Origin: an uncultured Prevotella sp.
GTDB lineage: Bacteria > Bacteroidota > Bacteroidia > Bacteroidales > Bacteroidaceae
Direction: 5' to 3'
Assembly: GCA_934254985.1 (NCBI GenBank)
Contig: CAKQMS010000009.1
Span: 1 to 64,000, forward strand
Length of the DNA stretch: 64,000 nucleotides
Shown: piece after piece, positions 25,344-33,046 of the stretch
How positions within the stretch are numbered: the first letter of the stretch is position 1
Layout: the number at the start of each line of letters is the position of its first letter
Notes under the pieces: model-generated
What the model was told of the DNA's origin: nothing
The model's database searches: none
Seen by the model: the letters and a program-made list of their open reading frames with translations, nothing else
Program-made: the position numbers and the translations under genes

Positions 25344-26480
25344 TTATGCCATTATCAGATGGCACACACCACCTGCCATGCTCTTCACCATGCCCTTCAT
25401 TTCGAGAGTAAACATTAGCGACGACACTTTGCCTATGGCGAAGCCCGACTTTGCTGACAGCAGATTTATCTGTAGGTCGTTGGTTGTGGTAAGGATGTCT
25501 ACTATATGTTGCTCGTCGGCAGAAAGGTCGGGGAACAGCTGTCTTTCTATACCCTGCTTCTTGGCTTCTCTGAGCTTAGCATCATTCTCCCAGCCCATGG
25601 CGTTGACGAAGTCTTGTGCCGAAGTTATCAGTTGTGCCTTGTTGTCTCTGATAAGGTTGTTGCAACCTATGCTATAAGGCAATCCTATGTTGCCTGGAAA
25701 TGCAAACACATCCCTGCCATAGCTGTTTGCTATGCCCGTGGTGATAAGTCCGCCACCCTTTTCTGCGCTCTCTACTATGATGCAAGCATCGCTCATTCCT
25801 GCCACGATACGGTTTCGCCTAACGAAGTTCACCTTGTCGGCATTGGTGTTGATAGGAAATTCTGTTAGCAGTCCTCCTTGTTTCACCATCTTGGCTGCCG
25901 TATCACGATGGCCAGAAGGATAGATGGTGTCGAGACCATGAGCCAATACGCCTATAGTCTCCATGCCTGCAGCCAAAGCGCTGCGATGGGCACAGATGTC
26001 TACACCATAGGCAAGTCCGCTAACTATCAACGTGTCGGGGCATGCTATTTGCAGCTCTTTGGTAAACTTCTGAATGATATCCTGACCGTAGGCAGTAGCA
26101 TGGCGAGTGCCTATGATGCAGATTATTCGTTTGGCGTTGAGGTCGGCATTGCCCATATAATAAAGCATCACAGGAGCATCAGGACATTCTGCCAAGCGCT
26201 GAGGATAGAGTGGGGAACTTATGGCAAGCGGTTTGATGCCATTATCCAAATCCCATTGCAGTTCGCTCTCAGCCCATTTCCTGTGGCTCTCAGCATTCTT
26301 GAAAGCTTTCACCAGGCGTGGCGTAGCTTCAGGTATCAGCTGCTTGATGTCGCCACTTGCCTCGATAATCTGCGTTGCCGAGCCAGCTTGCGCATACAGC
26401 TCGTGTAGCCCCGTGAGGTTATAGTAGCCGATGCGCGACAAGATCATCGCATTTAGCGTTTCTTTGATATCTATATCCAT
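25344..26480 (-). CDS. dprA: DNA-processing protein DprA (Smf)
   Basis: 378 residues. DprA loads RecA on incoming single-stranded DNA during natural transformation and is kept in many bacteria without known competence. The Rossmann-type core shows GTRHATAYG, SGLAYGVD, HGLDTIYP, LLTEFP and RRNRIVAGMSDACIIVE, all family hallmarks. A helical N-terminal domain and a C-terminal winged-helix (DML1-like) domain flank it. It lies 20 bp after the thioesterase gene, in the operon that begins at the DUF2851 gene. Confidence 0.95.
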   Translation of the reverse strand: MDIDIKETLNAMILSRIGYYNLTGLHELYAQAGSATQIIEASGDIKQLIPEATPRLVKAFKNAESHRKWAESELQWDLDNGIKPLAISSPLYPQRLAECPDAPVMLYYMGNADLNAKRIICIIGTRHATAYGQDIIQKFTKELQIACPDTLIVSGLAYGVDICAHRSALAAGMETIGVLAHGLDTIYPSGHRDTAAKMVKQGGLLTEFPINTNADKVNFVRRNRIVAGMSDACIIVESAEKGGGLITTGIANSYGRDVFAFPGNIGLPYSIGCNNLIRDNKAQLITSAQDFVNAMGWENDAKLREAKKQGIERQLFPDLSADEQHIVDILTTTNDLQINLLSAKSGFAIGKVSSLMFTLEMKGMVKSMAGGVCHLIMA

Positions 26481-26499
26481 GATGATAGTGGTGGAGCCT

Positions 26500-26916
26500 T
26501 TATTCCATAGAAGATGCGAAATAAGGTTCGAAAGCCTTATCGTATTCCTCGCTATTACCTAATCTGCCATTTATGAGGCATACCAATTCTACCGTGGCGC
26601 GACAAGATAGTTTGTTGTCTGCCTCGCGAATGATATCTTGGTGGAAGATGTATCTCACCCCTTGTTTCTCTATCCAGAGCCTCGATATCATCACGTCGTC
26701 GCAACGTAGAGGCACCTTATATTGTAAGTTCATACGTGCCACAACAGCATCCACACCCTTCTCGTGCATTTTGGCAAAGCTTAGTCCTGCTTCACGTAGA
26801 AACAAGTGGCGCGTATGCTCCATATAGTGTAGATAGTTGGCGTTGTTTACTATACCTTCGATGTCGCACTCATAGTCGCGAACCTCAATTTTTGTTTCAA
26901 ATATATATTTACTCAT
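26500..26916 (-). CDS. YbgC/4HBT-type acyl-CoA thioesterase
   Basis: 138 residues with a single hot-dog fold. The 4-hydroxybenzoyl-CoA thioesterase signature is seen near the N-terminus: a conserved Asp (D18 in YECDIEGIV) followed by NNANYLHYMEHTR. Enzymes of this type hydrolyse short or aromatic acyl-CoA thioesters in the cytoplasm; the substrate is unknown. It lies between the DUF2851 gene and dprA in one operon. Its leader consists almost wholly of the octamer repeat array at 26925-26998, which is purine-rich on the coding strand and offers several AAAAGG-like ribosome sites. Confidence 0.87.
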   Translation of the reverse strand: MSKYIFETKIEVRDYECDIEGIVNNANYLHYMEHTRHLFLREAGLSFAKMHEKGVDAVVARMNLQYKVPLRCDDVMISRLWIEKQGVRYIFHQDIIREADNKLSCRATVELVCLINGRLGNSEEYDKAFEPYFASSME

Positions 26917-26924
26917 ATCTTTTT

Positions 26925-26998
26925 TACTTTTCTACTTTTCTACTTTTTTACCCTTTTACCCTTTTACTTTTTTACCTTTTTACCCTTTTACCTTTCAA
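26925..26998. repeat. array of nine octamer-like TAC(C/T)(C/T)TTT units
   Basis: Units of eight, sometimes nine, bases begin with TAC and continue with C or T only. The array fills the gap between two genes and runs into the 3' end of the DUF2851 gene, where it supplies the last codons (KGKRVKR) and the stop. Length changes by slippage would alter both that C-terminus and the leader of the thioesterase gene. Confidence 0.8.
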
Positions 26999-28279
26999 AT
27001 ATTCATATCCTATTCGGCAACGTAGGCAGTCTTTGCGGTCGCAATATACCTTTTTTAGTTGTATTAATGCTTGCGAGTCGGAAGCTGTATCGGCATGCAG
27101 TCCCACCTCTTGCCACATCCTTACCACCATATTGTTCTCCACCTTCAGCTGGTCGAGCAATTCGAAAGCCCTGTCGCATAGCTCCTCTTTACCTTTGTAT
27201 CTGCCGTAGGCAAACAATATTGGAACCACAACATTTATTATTAGCACATTTATCGATTGCTTCGACATTTGCTTGGTGTTCTTAGTGCTTTCTTGTCCGA
27301 AGTTGTAATGCGTCTGCCAATAGTCGGTAGGCGTGGTTGTAAATAGAGATTGCAGAGCCTTGATATCCTTACATTCCAACAGTTGACTAAGATTAGCCTT
27401 ACGAGCGAAATAGAGATTTGCCAATTGCGATATTCTTATCTGCGGAAAGTTCTGCGGATGAAGCCTTAGAAATCGCCATAGCTTGTAGTCTATAGGTTTC
27501 ATCGAGAATTTGTGCGACAGATATTTATATTCTCTGCACAATTCTATGTAGTGAGCATCTGCAGCAGCCTCTTCTCTATACCTTTCGGGTATAGCTCTTG
27601 GGTCTAATAGTCCTGCTTGACCTAAGAATATAGCTTCTATCTGCATTATGTCGTCGCGATGGTGAGCCACACTCGATAGTGGAACATTCTCAGCCCATGT
27701 CTCAAAGGCATCGCTATTTATGCCGAAGCCAAAATATCGGGCAAGGGTAATGAAGTAGGCATCCTCCCACGAACCATTACACTTCTTCAACCTTTCCGTT
27801 ATGGCGTCAGTCTTCTGTTCCAATCGTTCTGTCACCAAGGCGCTCATCCACGAGTGGATGGTTAGCGAACTTAGCTCCGGCACAATCTTATAGCATGGCG
27901 GATAGCTGTCGGTAGAAAGCAAGTCTTTGTAGTTGTCAGCCACGCTCTTGGGTACCTTTATCTCAAGTTGAGGCAGTAGTCTGCCGTCGGAAGTTTCCAC
28001 AGCCGAGTTGGCAACTTCCACCACGTGTAGTATCACGTTGTCGTATCTTGGATCTTTGTCGTGATTGTGCTGATACCAGTCTGTCGACTTGTCGTGTATC
28101 TCAATATTTCCCACCCACATGGTGCCATCAATCTTCACTTTGGCATTAAAGAAGTCGGGACCTGCATTGGTGTTATGCAGTCCTGTATCAATTATTTCTA
28201 CCTCTTTGCCTTCGGTCGTAGTGAGGTCGTAAGGTTGGAAAAGTTTATGTTTCCAGCAGTAGTGCAGTAGTTGTTCCAT
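26972..28279 (-). CDS. DUF2851 family protein
   Basis: About 435 residues from ATG 28277-28279 (MEQLLHYCWKHKLF), the typical beginning of this Bacteroidetes family. Conserved text includes GLHNTNAGPDFFNAKVKI and WVGNIEIHDKSTDWYQHNHD, a possible nuclease-like fold with acidic residues. A long helical C-terminal half carries a Cys pair (DRKDCLRCRIGYEYL). No function is established. It heads an operon with a thioesterase and dprA; its frequent nearness to dprA in the phylum hints at a DNA-related job, which is inference. Its stop codon lies within an octamer repeat array. Confidence 0.85.
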   Translation of the reverse strand: MEQLLHYCWKHKLFQPYDLTTTEGKEVEIIDTGLHNTNAGPDFFNAKVKIDGTMWVGNIEIHDKSTDWYQHNHDKDPRYDNVILHVVEVANSAVETSDGRLLPQLEIKVPKSVADNYKDLLSTDSYPPCYKIVPELSSLTIHSWMSALVTERLEQKTDAITERLKKCNGSWEDAYFITLARYFGFGINSDAFETWAENVPLSSVAHHRDDIMQIEAIFLGQAGLLDPRAIPERYREEAAADAHYIELCREYKYLSHKFSMKPIDYKLWRFLRLHPQNFPQIRISQLANLYFARKANLSQLLECKDIKALQSLFTTTPTDYWQTHYNFGQESTKNTKQMSKQSINVLIINVVVPILFAYGRYKGKEELCDRAFELLDQLKVENNMVVRMWQEVGLHADTASDSQALIQLKKVYCDRKDCLRCRIGYEYLKGKRVKR

Positions 28280-28304
28280 AAACCGATAGATGTTAATAAT
28301 GTTG

Positions 28305-28312
28305 CAAAAATA
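28305..28312 (-). promoter_or_regulatory. -7 promoter box of the DUF2851/thioesterase/dprA operon
   Basis: TATTTTTG on the minus strand matches TAnnTTTG, 26 bp upstream of the ATG at 28279. Confidence 0.6.
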
Positions 28313-28377
28313 CAAAAAATAATCCTTAAGTAAAGACTTATTGTATGTTTTTCTTTTGCTATTTCGTCTAATTAGCT

Positions 28378-28385
28378 TATCTTTG
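28378..28385 (+). promoter_or_regulatory. -7 promoter box of dapB
   Basis: TATCTTTG followed by CATGC matches TAnnTTTG, with a leader of about 70 nt to the dapB ATG. Confidence 0.65.
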
Positions 28386-28459
28386 CATGCAAAATACTGA
28401 CATATCGCATGTTAGGTGGATATGTCTGCAAACAATATTGAACATAAAACACAATAAAC

Positions 28460-29221
28460 ATGAAAATTGCATTGATAGGCTACGGCAAGATGGGCAAGAT
28501 GATTGAGCAGATTGCCAAAGACCGTGGACACGAGATAGTAAGCATTATAGATGTAGACAACCAAGAGGATTTCGATTCTCCAGAATTTGCTTCGGCTGAT
28601 GTTGCCATAGAGTTTACAGCTCCACAGGCTGCTTACGGCAACTATCTTCGTGCTTTTGCACACAACGTGAAGGTGGTTTCTGGTTCTACAGGATGGATGA
28701 AAGAGCATGGCGACGATGTTCGTCGTATGTGTACCGAAGAGGGTCAGACTCTCTTCTGGGCTTCCAACTTCTCTATTGGTGTAGCCATCTTCTCTGCCGT
28801 AAACAGATATTTGGCAAAGATTATGAATGGCTTCGAGCAGTATGATGTGAAGATGGAGGAAACACACCATATCCATAAGCTTGATGCTCCAAGTGGTACT
28901 GCCATCACTCTTGCTGAAGAGATTGTTGAGAATCTCGATAGAAAGACCGACTGGGTGAAAGGTGCTGTCAACTGGCCTGACTCTCCTGAGAAGAATGAGG
29001 CTGCTACTGAGGCTAAGCCTACAGACCTTGTCATCGATGCTGTTCGTCGCGATGAGGTGCCAGGCATTCACGAGATAACCTACGACTCTGATGCAGATGC
29101 CATCACTATCTGCCACAACGCACACTCTCGTAAGGGCTTTGCTCTTGGTGCTGTATTGGCAGCTGAATATACCAAGGATCACAACGGATTGCTTACAACA
29201 AGCGATTTGTTTAAGTTTTAA
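28460..29221 (+). CDS. dapB: 4-hydroxy-tetrahydrodipicolinate reductase (DapB)
   Basis: 253 residues. DapB catalyses the second step of the lysine/diaminopimelate branch, reducing 4-hydroxy-tetrahydrodipicolinate with NAD(P)H. An N-terminal Rossmann motif GYGKMG is followed by the substrate-binding signature ETHHIHKLDAPSGTA, with the catalytic His and Lys, around 134-148. The protein is slightly shorter than the E. coli enzyme, as usual for Bacteroidetes. It has its own promoter, and lepB starts about 95 bp downstream on the same strand. Confidence 0.96.
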   Translation: MKIALIGYGKMGKMIEQIAKDRGHEIVSIIDVDNQEDFDSPEFASADVAIEFTAPQAAYGNYLRAFAHNVKVVSGSTGWMKEHGDDVRRMCTEEGQTLFWASNFSIGVAIFSAVNRYLAKIMNGFEQYDVKMEETHHIHKLDAPSGTAITLAEEIVENLDRKTDWVKGAVNWPDSPEKNEAATEAKPTDLVIDAVRRDEVPGIHEITYDSDADAITICHNAHSRKGFALGAVLAAEYTKDHNGLLTTSDLFKF

Positions 29222-29316
29222 TACCAATTAGCCTTCCACTCATCAATATTGATAAACGATAGTGGATTGGCTTCATAACAATAATATATTGCTCTTTAGC
29301 ACATTATAAAACAGAA

Positions 29317-30849
29317 ATGATTGATAAGCAAAAGAAACAACTGAATATGAAGGTGCAATGGACCAAGTTGTCTATTGTGTTAGCCTTGTATCTACTCTTC
29401 TTATTGTGGGTGAAAAGTTGGTGGGGACTTCTCGTAGTTCCTTTCATCTTCGATGTTTATATCACTAAGAAGATTCGTTGGCAATGGTGGAAAGACTCAG
29501 AAGGACCAGTAAGGTTCATCATGTCGTGGGTAGACGCTCTTGTGTTTGCTCTTGTGGCAGTATATTTCATCCATCTGTTCTTCTTCCAAAACTTCGTAAT
29601 CCCATCATCTTCTTTGGAGAAGAGCCTTCTCACAGGCGACTATCTGTTTGTTTCTAAGGTTAGCTACGGACCTCGCATTCCGCAGACTCCGCTCACTATG
29701 CCTATGACACAGCACACTTTGCCTATCTTCAACTGCAAGAGCTATATCGAATATCCTCATTGGGACTATCGTAGAGTGAAAGGTTTGGGTAATGTGAAAC
29801 TCAACGATATCGTGGTATTCAACTATCCTGCTGGCGACTCTATCCTTACCGAGCCTGCTTATGCCAACGACTATTATAATATGTGTTATGGCTTTGGTGA
29901 AGATTTGTATCGTCAGATTTATCCTGACGCTCCATCACCTGCCGACCTAAACCCTGCTCAGCAATACGAATACTTTAAGACCGTATATGCTATGGGACGC
30001 AACTATATTGCCAACAATCCTGTGCAATATGGTAGCATCGACTCTCGTCCTACCGACCGTCGCGAGAACTATGTTAAGCGTTGCGTAGGTTTGCCAGGTC
30101 AGACTCTGCAGATAAAGAACAAGATTGTTTATCTTGATGGCAAGGCCAACAAGGAACCAGAGAATGTTCAGTATACATATCTTATCAAGCTCAACAATAT
30201 GTCGATGGTTGATTTCATGGCAGAAAAATATGATGAGCTTCGCAAAGACCTTGGTATCACCAACGAAGACATAAGCTCGTTGTCACGCCTTCATGGTTCT
30301 GATGTAGATAGTCGCTATCTGCTCAATGGCGCTATCTTGCAGCAGTTTGATGGCTATATGCCTTTGACAAAGCGTGCTGCCAACGAATTGAAGAAGCAAA
30401 AGATTGTTTCTGCTATTCGTCAGGTCACAGACAAGGATATCTTTTCTGGTTCGCTATATCCTCAGAATGCCGTAACTGGTTGGACTCGCGACAACTATGG
30501 TCCTATCTGGATTCCTAAGAAGGGCGAGACTGTTCATCTCTCTATGAGCAACATCGCTATCTACGAGCGTCCTATCAAGGTATACGAAGGCAATAGCCTC
30601 GATGTTAAGAACGGACAGATTTATATCAACGGCAAACTTGCCGACAGCTATACCTTTAAGCTCGATTACTATTGGATGATGGGCGACAACCGTCATAATT
30701 CTGCCGACTCTCGTTATTGGGGATTTGTGCCAGAAGACCATGTGGTTGGTAAACCAATATTCATCTGGTGGTCAAGCGACCCTGATAGAAATGGCTTTGG
30801 TGGCATTCGCTGGAGCCGACTGTTTAACTTTGTAGACAATATAAAATAA
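29317..30849 (+). CDS. lepB: signal peptidase I (long Bacteroidetes form)
   Basis: 510 residues, much longer than the E. coli enzyme because of a large insert between boxes. It cleaves signal peptides at the outer face of the inner membrane. Two N-terminal hydrophobic segments (about 17-50 and 71-91) precede the catalytic region IPSSSLEKSL, where S99 is the likely nucleophile. The lysine box is NYVKRCVGLPGQ, and the C-terminal box is MMGDNRHNSADSRYWG. Met1 or Met11 (29347) could be the start. The next gene, a shorter paralogue, begins 5 bp after its stop. Confidence 0.94.
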   Translation: MIDKQKKQLNMKVQWTKLSIVLALYLLFLLWVKSWWGLLVVPFIFDVYITKKIRWQWWKDSEGPVRFIMSWVDALVFALVAVYFIHLFFFQNFVIPSSSLEKSLLTGDYLFVSKVSYGPRIPQTPLTMPMTQHTLPIFNCKSYIEYPHWDYRRVKGLGNVKLNDIVVFNYPAGDSILTEPAYANDYYNMCYGFGEDLYRQIYPDAPSPADLNPAQQYEYFKTVYAMGRNYIANNPVQYGSIDSRPTDRRENYVKRCVGLPGQTLQIKNKIVYLDGKANKEPENVQYTYLIKLNNMSMVDFMAEKYDELRKDLGITNEDISSLSRLHGSDVDSRYLLNGAILQQFDGYMPLTKRAANELKKQKIVSAIRQVTDKDIFSGSLYPQNAVTGWTRDNYGPIWIPKKGETVHLSMSNIAIYERPIKVYEGNSLDVKNGQIYINGKLADSYTFKLDYYWMMGDNRHNSADSRYWGFVPEDHVVGKPIFIWWSSDPDRNGFGGIRWSRLFNFVDNIK

Positions 30850-30854
30850 ATATT

Positions 30855-31247
30855 TTGAACCAAGCGCTCAAAACACTTTTGGCGCTATTGGTGGCAGCTA
30901 TAGTGATGCTCGCCATTCGCGCCTATGTATTTACCATCTATACGGTACCCGTGAATGTGGACAACCATATTCACAGGGGCGACCGCGTAGGGGTGCTTCA
31001 TTGGCTCTGTTCTGACATACAACGAGGCGATGTTGTGGTGTTTGGCGACTCTATAAAGCAGATAGGAAAGATAAAGGCGGTGCCTGGCGACTCGGTTGTT
31101 GTGAATGGTGAAAAGTATCTCATTCCTCATCAATGTTGCCATCGTTGCAAGAGTACCGACTGCCATACCTACTTACTTAATGTAGGCACAACAGAGATGC
31201 TCGTGCAGAAACACGACATGCTTGGCAAGGCATGGCGACTTTATTAG
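30855..31247 (+). CDS. signal-peptidase-like S26 paralogue lacking the catalytic serine
   Basis: 130 residues, starting at TTG 30855-30857, five bases after lepB. An N-terminal membrane helix (about 8-28) leads into an S26-like fold with the matching segments VPVNVDNHIHRGDRV, IQRGDVVVF and GKIKAVPGDSVVV. Where active enzymes have PSxSM, this one has PVNVDN, with no serine. The possible Lys general base survives (KIKAVPGD). A cysteine cluster QCCHRCKSTDCH (C94, C95, C98, C103) could bind metal or form disulfides. It is probably a catalytically silent partner or regulator of LepB. The exact start is uncertain. Confidence 0.75.
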   Translation: MNQALKTLLALLVAAIVMLAIRAYVFTIYTVPVNVDNHIHRGDRVGVLHWLCSDIQRGDVVVFGDSIKQIGKIKAVPGDSVVVNGEKYLIPHQCCHRCKSTDCHTYLLNVGTTEMLVQKHDMLGKAWRLY

Positions 31248-31297
31248 TGCTTTATTTATATTTCCTCATAATAACTATTGTTATTTCTTTGTAACTC

Positions 31298-31948
31298 ATG
31301 CAGACAGCTCTCCTTTCATCTACATATTTCGGTCCTATACAATGGTATCAGAAGCTTTTTAGATACCAGCGTTGTATAGTTGAACAGCACGACAACTTTA
31401 TTAAGCAGACTTATCGCAACCGTTGTGTTATCTCGGCTACGCAAGGCCCACAGGCTTTGTCGATACCTGTAGAACCTGCTCCGCAAACTTCTGTAAGCGG
31501 AAAGGTGGTAATGAAGGATGTCCGCATCAGCGATCATGGCAACTGGCGCCATCTACATTGGAATGCTTTGTTGTCAGCTTATGGCGAGAGCCCTTTCTTT
31601 GAATATTACGAGGATGATATTCGTCCGTTCTTTGAGAAGCAATACACGTTTTTGCTTGATTTTAATATGGAGACCACAGCAAAAATGTGTGAACTATTGG
31701 ATATAGAGCCTAATATCGTGCTGTCAGAGGAATATTTGTCGGCAGATGCTCTTACGCAATCATCGGCTAACGGCGATGTCGTTAGCGACTTCCGTGATGC
31801 TATCCGTCCTAAACGTCCGTTAGAAGACCTTGAGTTCTCTCCAAAACCTTATTATCAGGTGTTTAGCCAGAAGCATGGCTTCTTGCCAAACCTTTCTATC
31901 CTCGACCTTCTTTTTAACGAAGGAAACGAATCTGTGTTGTTCTTATAG
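31298..31948 (+). CDS. WbqC-like family protein
   Basis: 216 residues. The beginning LLSSTYFGPIQWYQKL and the stretches IRNR-like QTYRNRCVI, ISDHGNWRHLHWNAL and SPFFEYY are those of the WbqC family. Those proteins have been linked to aminotransfer or sugar modification in polysaccharide synthesis and are often found next to signal peptidase genes in Bacteroidetes. The catalytic role is not settled. It follows the S26 paralogue by 50 bp and probably belongs to the lepB operon. Confidence 0.82.
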   Translation: MQTALLSSTYFGPIQWYQKLFRYQRCIVEQHDNFIKQTYRNRCVISATQGPQALSIPVEPAPQTSVSGKVVMKDVRISDHGNWRHLHWNALLSAYGESPFFEYYEDDIRPFFEKQYTFLLDFNMETTAKMCELLDIEPNIVLSEEYLSADALTQSSANGDVVSDFRDAIRPKRPLEDLEFSPKPYYQVFSQKHGFLPNLSILDLLFNEGNESVLFL

Positions 31949-32072
31949 CTGAATGATAGGATAAATACCTTAATTTTATACATTTAGATATTTTTTTTGC
32001 AAAAACTTGCTGATATTAAAAAAAATTATATAACTTTACAGCCGATATTTATTAACTAAAAACTATATCGGT

Positions 32073-32621
32073 ATGAAAACAAGACATTTTTCTGTAGCAG
32101 CATTGATTCTTGCTACATCTTTCTTTGCAAGTTCTTGCGTAGGTTCTTTCGGACTTTTCAACAAACTAGCTCAATGGAATAAGTCGGCTACAAGCTCTAA
32201 GTTCCTCAACGAAATCATCTTCATCATCATATCTCCAGCTTATGCTGTTTGCTCACTTGCTGATGTTGTTGTTTTCAACTCTATCGAGTTCTGGACAGGT
32301 AGCAACCCTATGGCACATAATGTAGGCAAGACAATCGACGTAATGGGTCAGGACGGCAAATATTATGCTGTGACATATCTTAAGAATGGTTATGAAGTAA
32401 AAGCTCCTACAGGCGAAATAACAAACTTCCTTTACGACAAGAATACTGATTCTTGGTCGCAGGTTGTTGATGGCAAGACTGTAGAGATGTTCCGTTTCAA
32501 CCATGATGGTACTATCAAGGTTAATGTAAACGGCAAGTCTATGGATGTTGCTCTCGACGAATCTGGCGTATACGAGGTAGCTTCAGCTGCTGGCAAGAGC
32601 ATGCTTTGGGCAAGTAGATAA
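32073..32621 (+). CDS. DUF3332-like lipoprotein
   Basis: 182 residues. A lipoprotein signal (ILATSFFASSCVGS) leads to a conserved region with SFGLFNKLAQWNK and a hydrophobic segment (IIFIIISPAYAVCSLADVVV), which is the DUF3332 pattern. A small beta domain follows (GQDGKYYAVTYLKNGYEVK ...). Its function is unknown and it is probably envelope-associated. It stands alone, ahead of a strong terminator at 32638-32686. Confidence 0.82.
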   Translation: MKTRHFSVAALILATSFFASSCVGSFGLFNKLAQWNKSATSSKFLNEIIFIIISPAYAVCSLADVVVFNSIEFWTGSNPMAHNVGKTIDVMGQDGKYYAVTYLKNGYEVKAPTGEITNFLYDKNTDSWSQVVDGKTVEMFRFNHDGTIKVNVNGKSMDVALDESGVYEVASAAGKSMLWASR

Positions 32622-32637
32622 TAATAGCTTTTATAAT

Positions 32638-32686
32638 AAACAAATAAGTGGTAGTTCGAATCATTCGAGCTACCACTTATTTGTTT
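32638..32686 (+). terminator. long hairpin terminator after the DUF3332 gene
   Basis: AAACAAATAAGTGGTAG (32638-32654) pairs with CTACCACTTATTTGTTT (32670-32686). The inner TCGAATCATTCGA extends the stem almost to the tip. Confidence 0.88.
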
Positions 32687-32739
32687 ATATTATAGAGCCT
32701 ATAGCGCACCCGACAAACATCTGCGCGAGTATCAATAGC

Positions 32740-33046
32740 AGACCTCCCTAGAAGGCTTTACGTGGTCTTTTATTGTATAAGTATCGTTTATGGACGATAA
32801 AAAATGAAGAGTTTTGTCGTTTATAGACGATAAAAAGTTGGATAATCCGAAAAATCAGGGGGACAGCTAAGATTTGCCTGGAAGGCAATACACATCGCTT
32901 GCGATGTAGGTAACCGGGGGCAATGCCCTCGGAAAGGAAGATCAAGCAGACAATAGCCTGGAGGGTTTTACCTCGACATTCACCATAATCAGCATAACTG
33001 CTTCTCCTTTCAGGCTGGTCTTTGTGACTTTCCTGACTGGTTATAA
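32740..33046. other. gene-free stretch with several short hairpins and repeats
   Basis: Two similar hairpins, TCGTTTATGGACGA and TCGTTTATAGACGA, lie within 32785-32835, each followed by TAAAAA. ACATCGCTTGCGATGT (about 32891-32906) is a palindrome, and GGGCAATGCCC follows at about 32918. Three diverged copies of CCT(A/G)GA(A/G)GG with TTTAC or AATAC lie near 32748, 32877 and 32957. A 65-codon minus-strand frame here reads only repeat text and is not accepted as a gene. Confidence 0.45.

Noticed and set aside
26925..26998. CRISPR-like array
   Set aside because: The units are only eight bases, without spacers. No cas gene is present in the window.
28412..29227. 271-codon minus-strand frame across dapB
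   Set aside because: It is a shadow of dapB, which has its promoter and full signature.
32748..32945. 65-codon minus-strand frame
   Set aside because: It reads the repeated hairpins (YKR/HKR units) and has no start signal or homologue that can be recalled.
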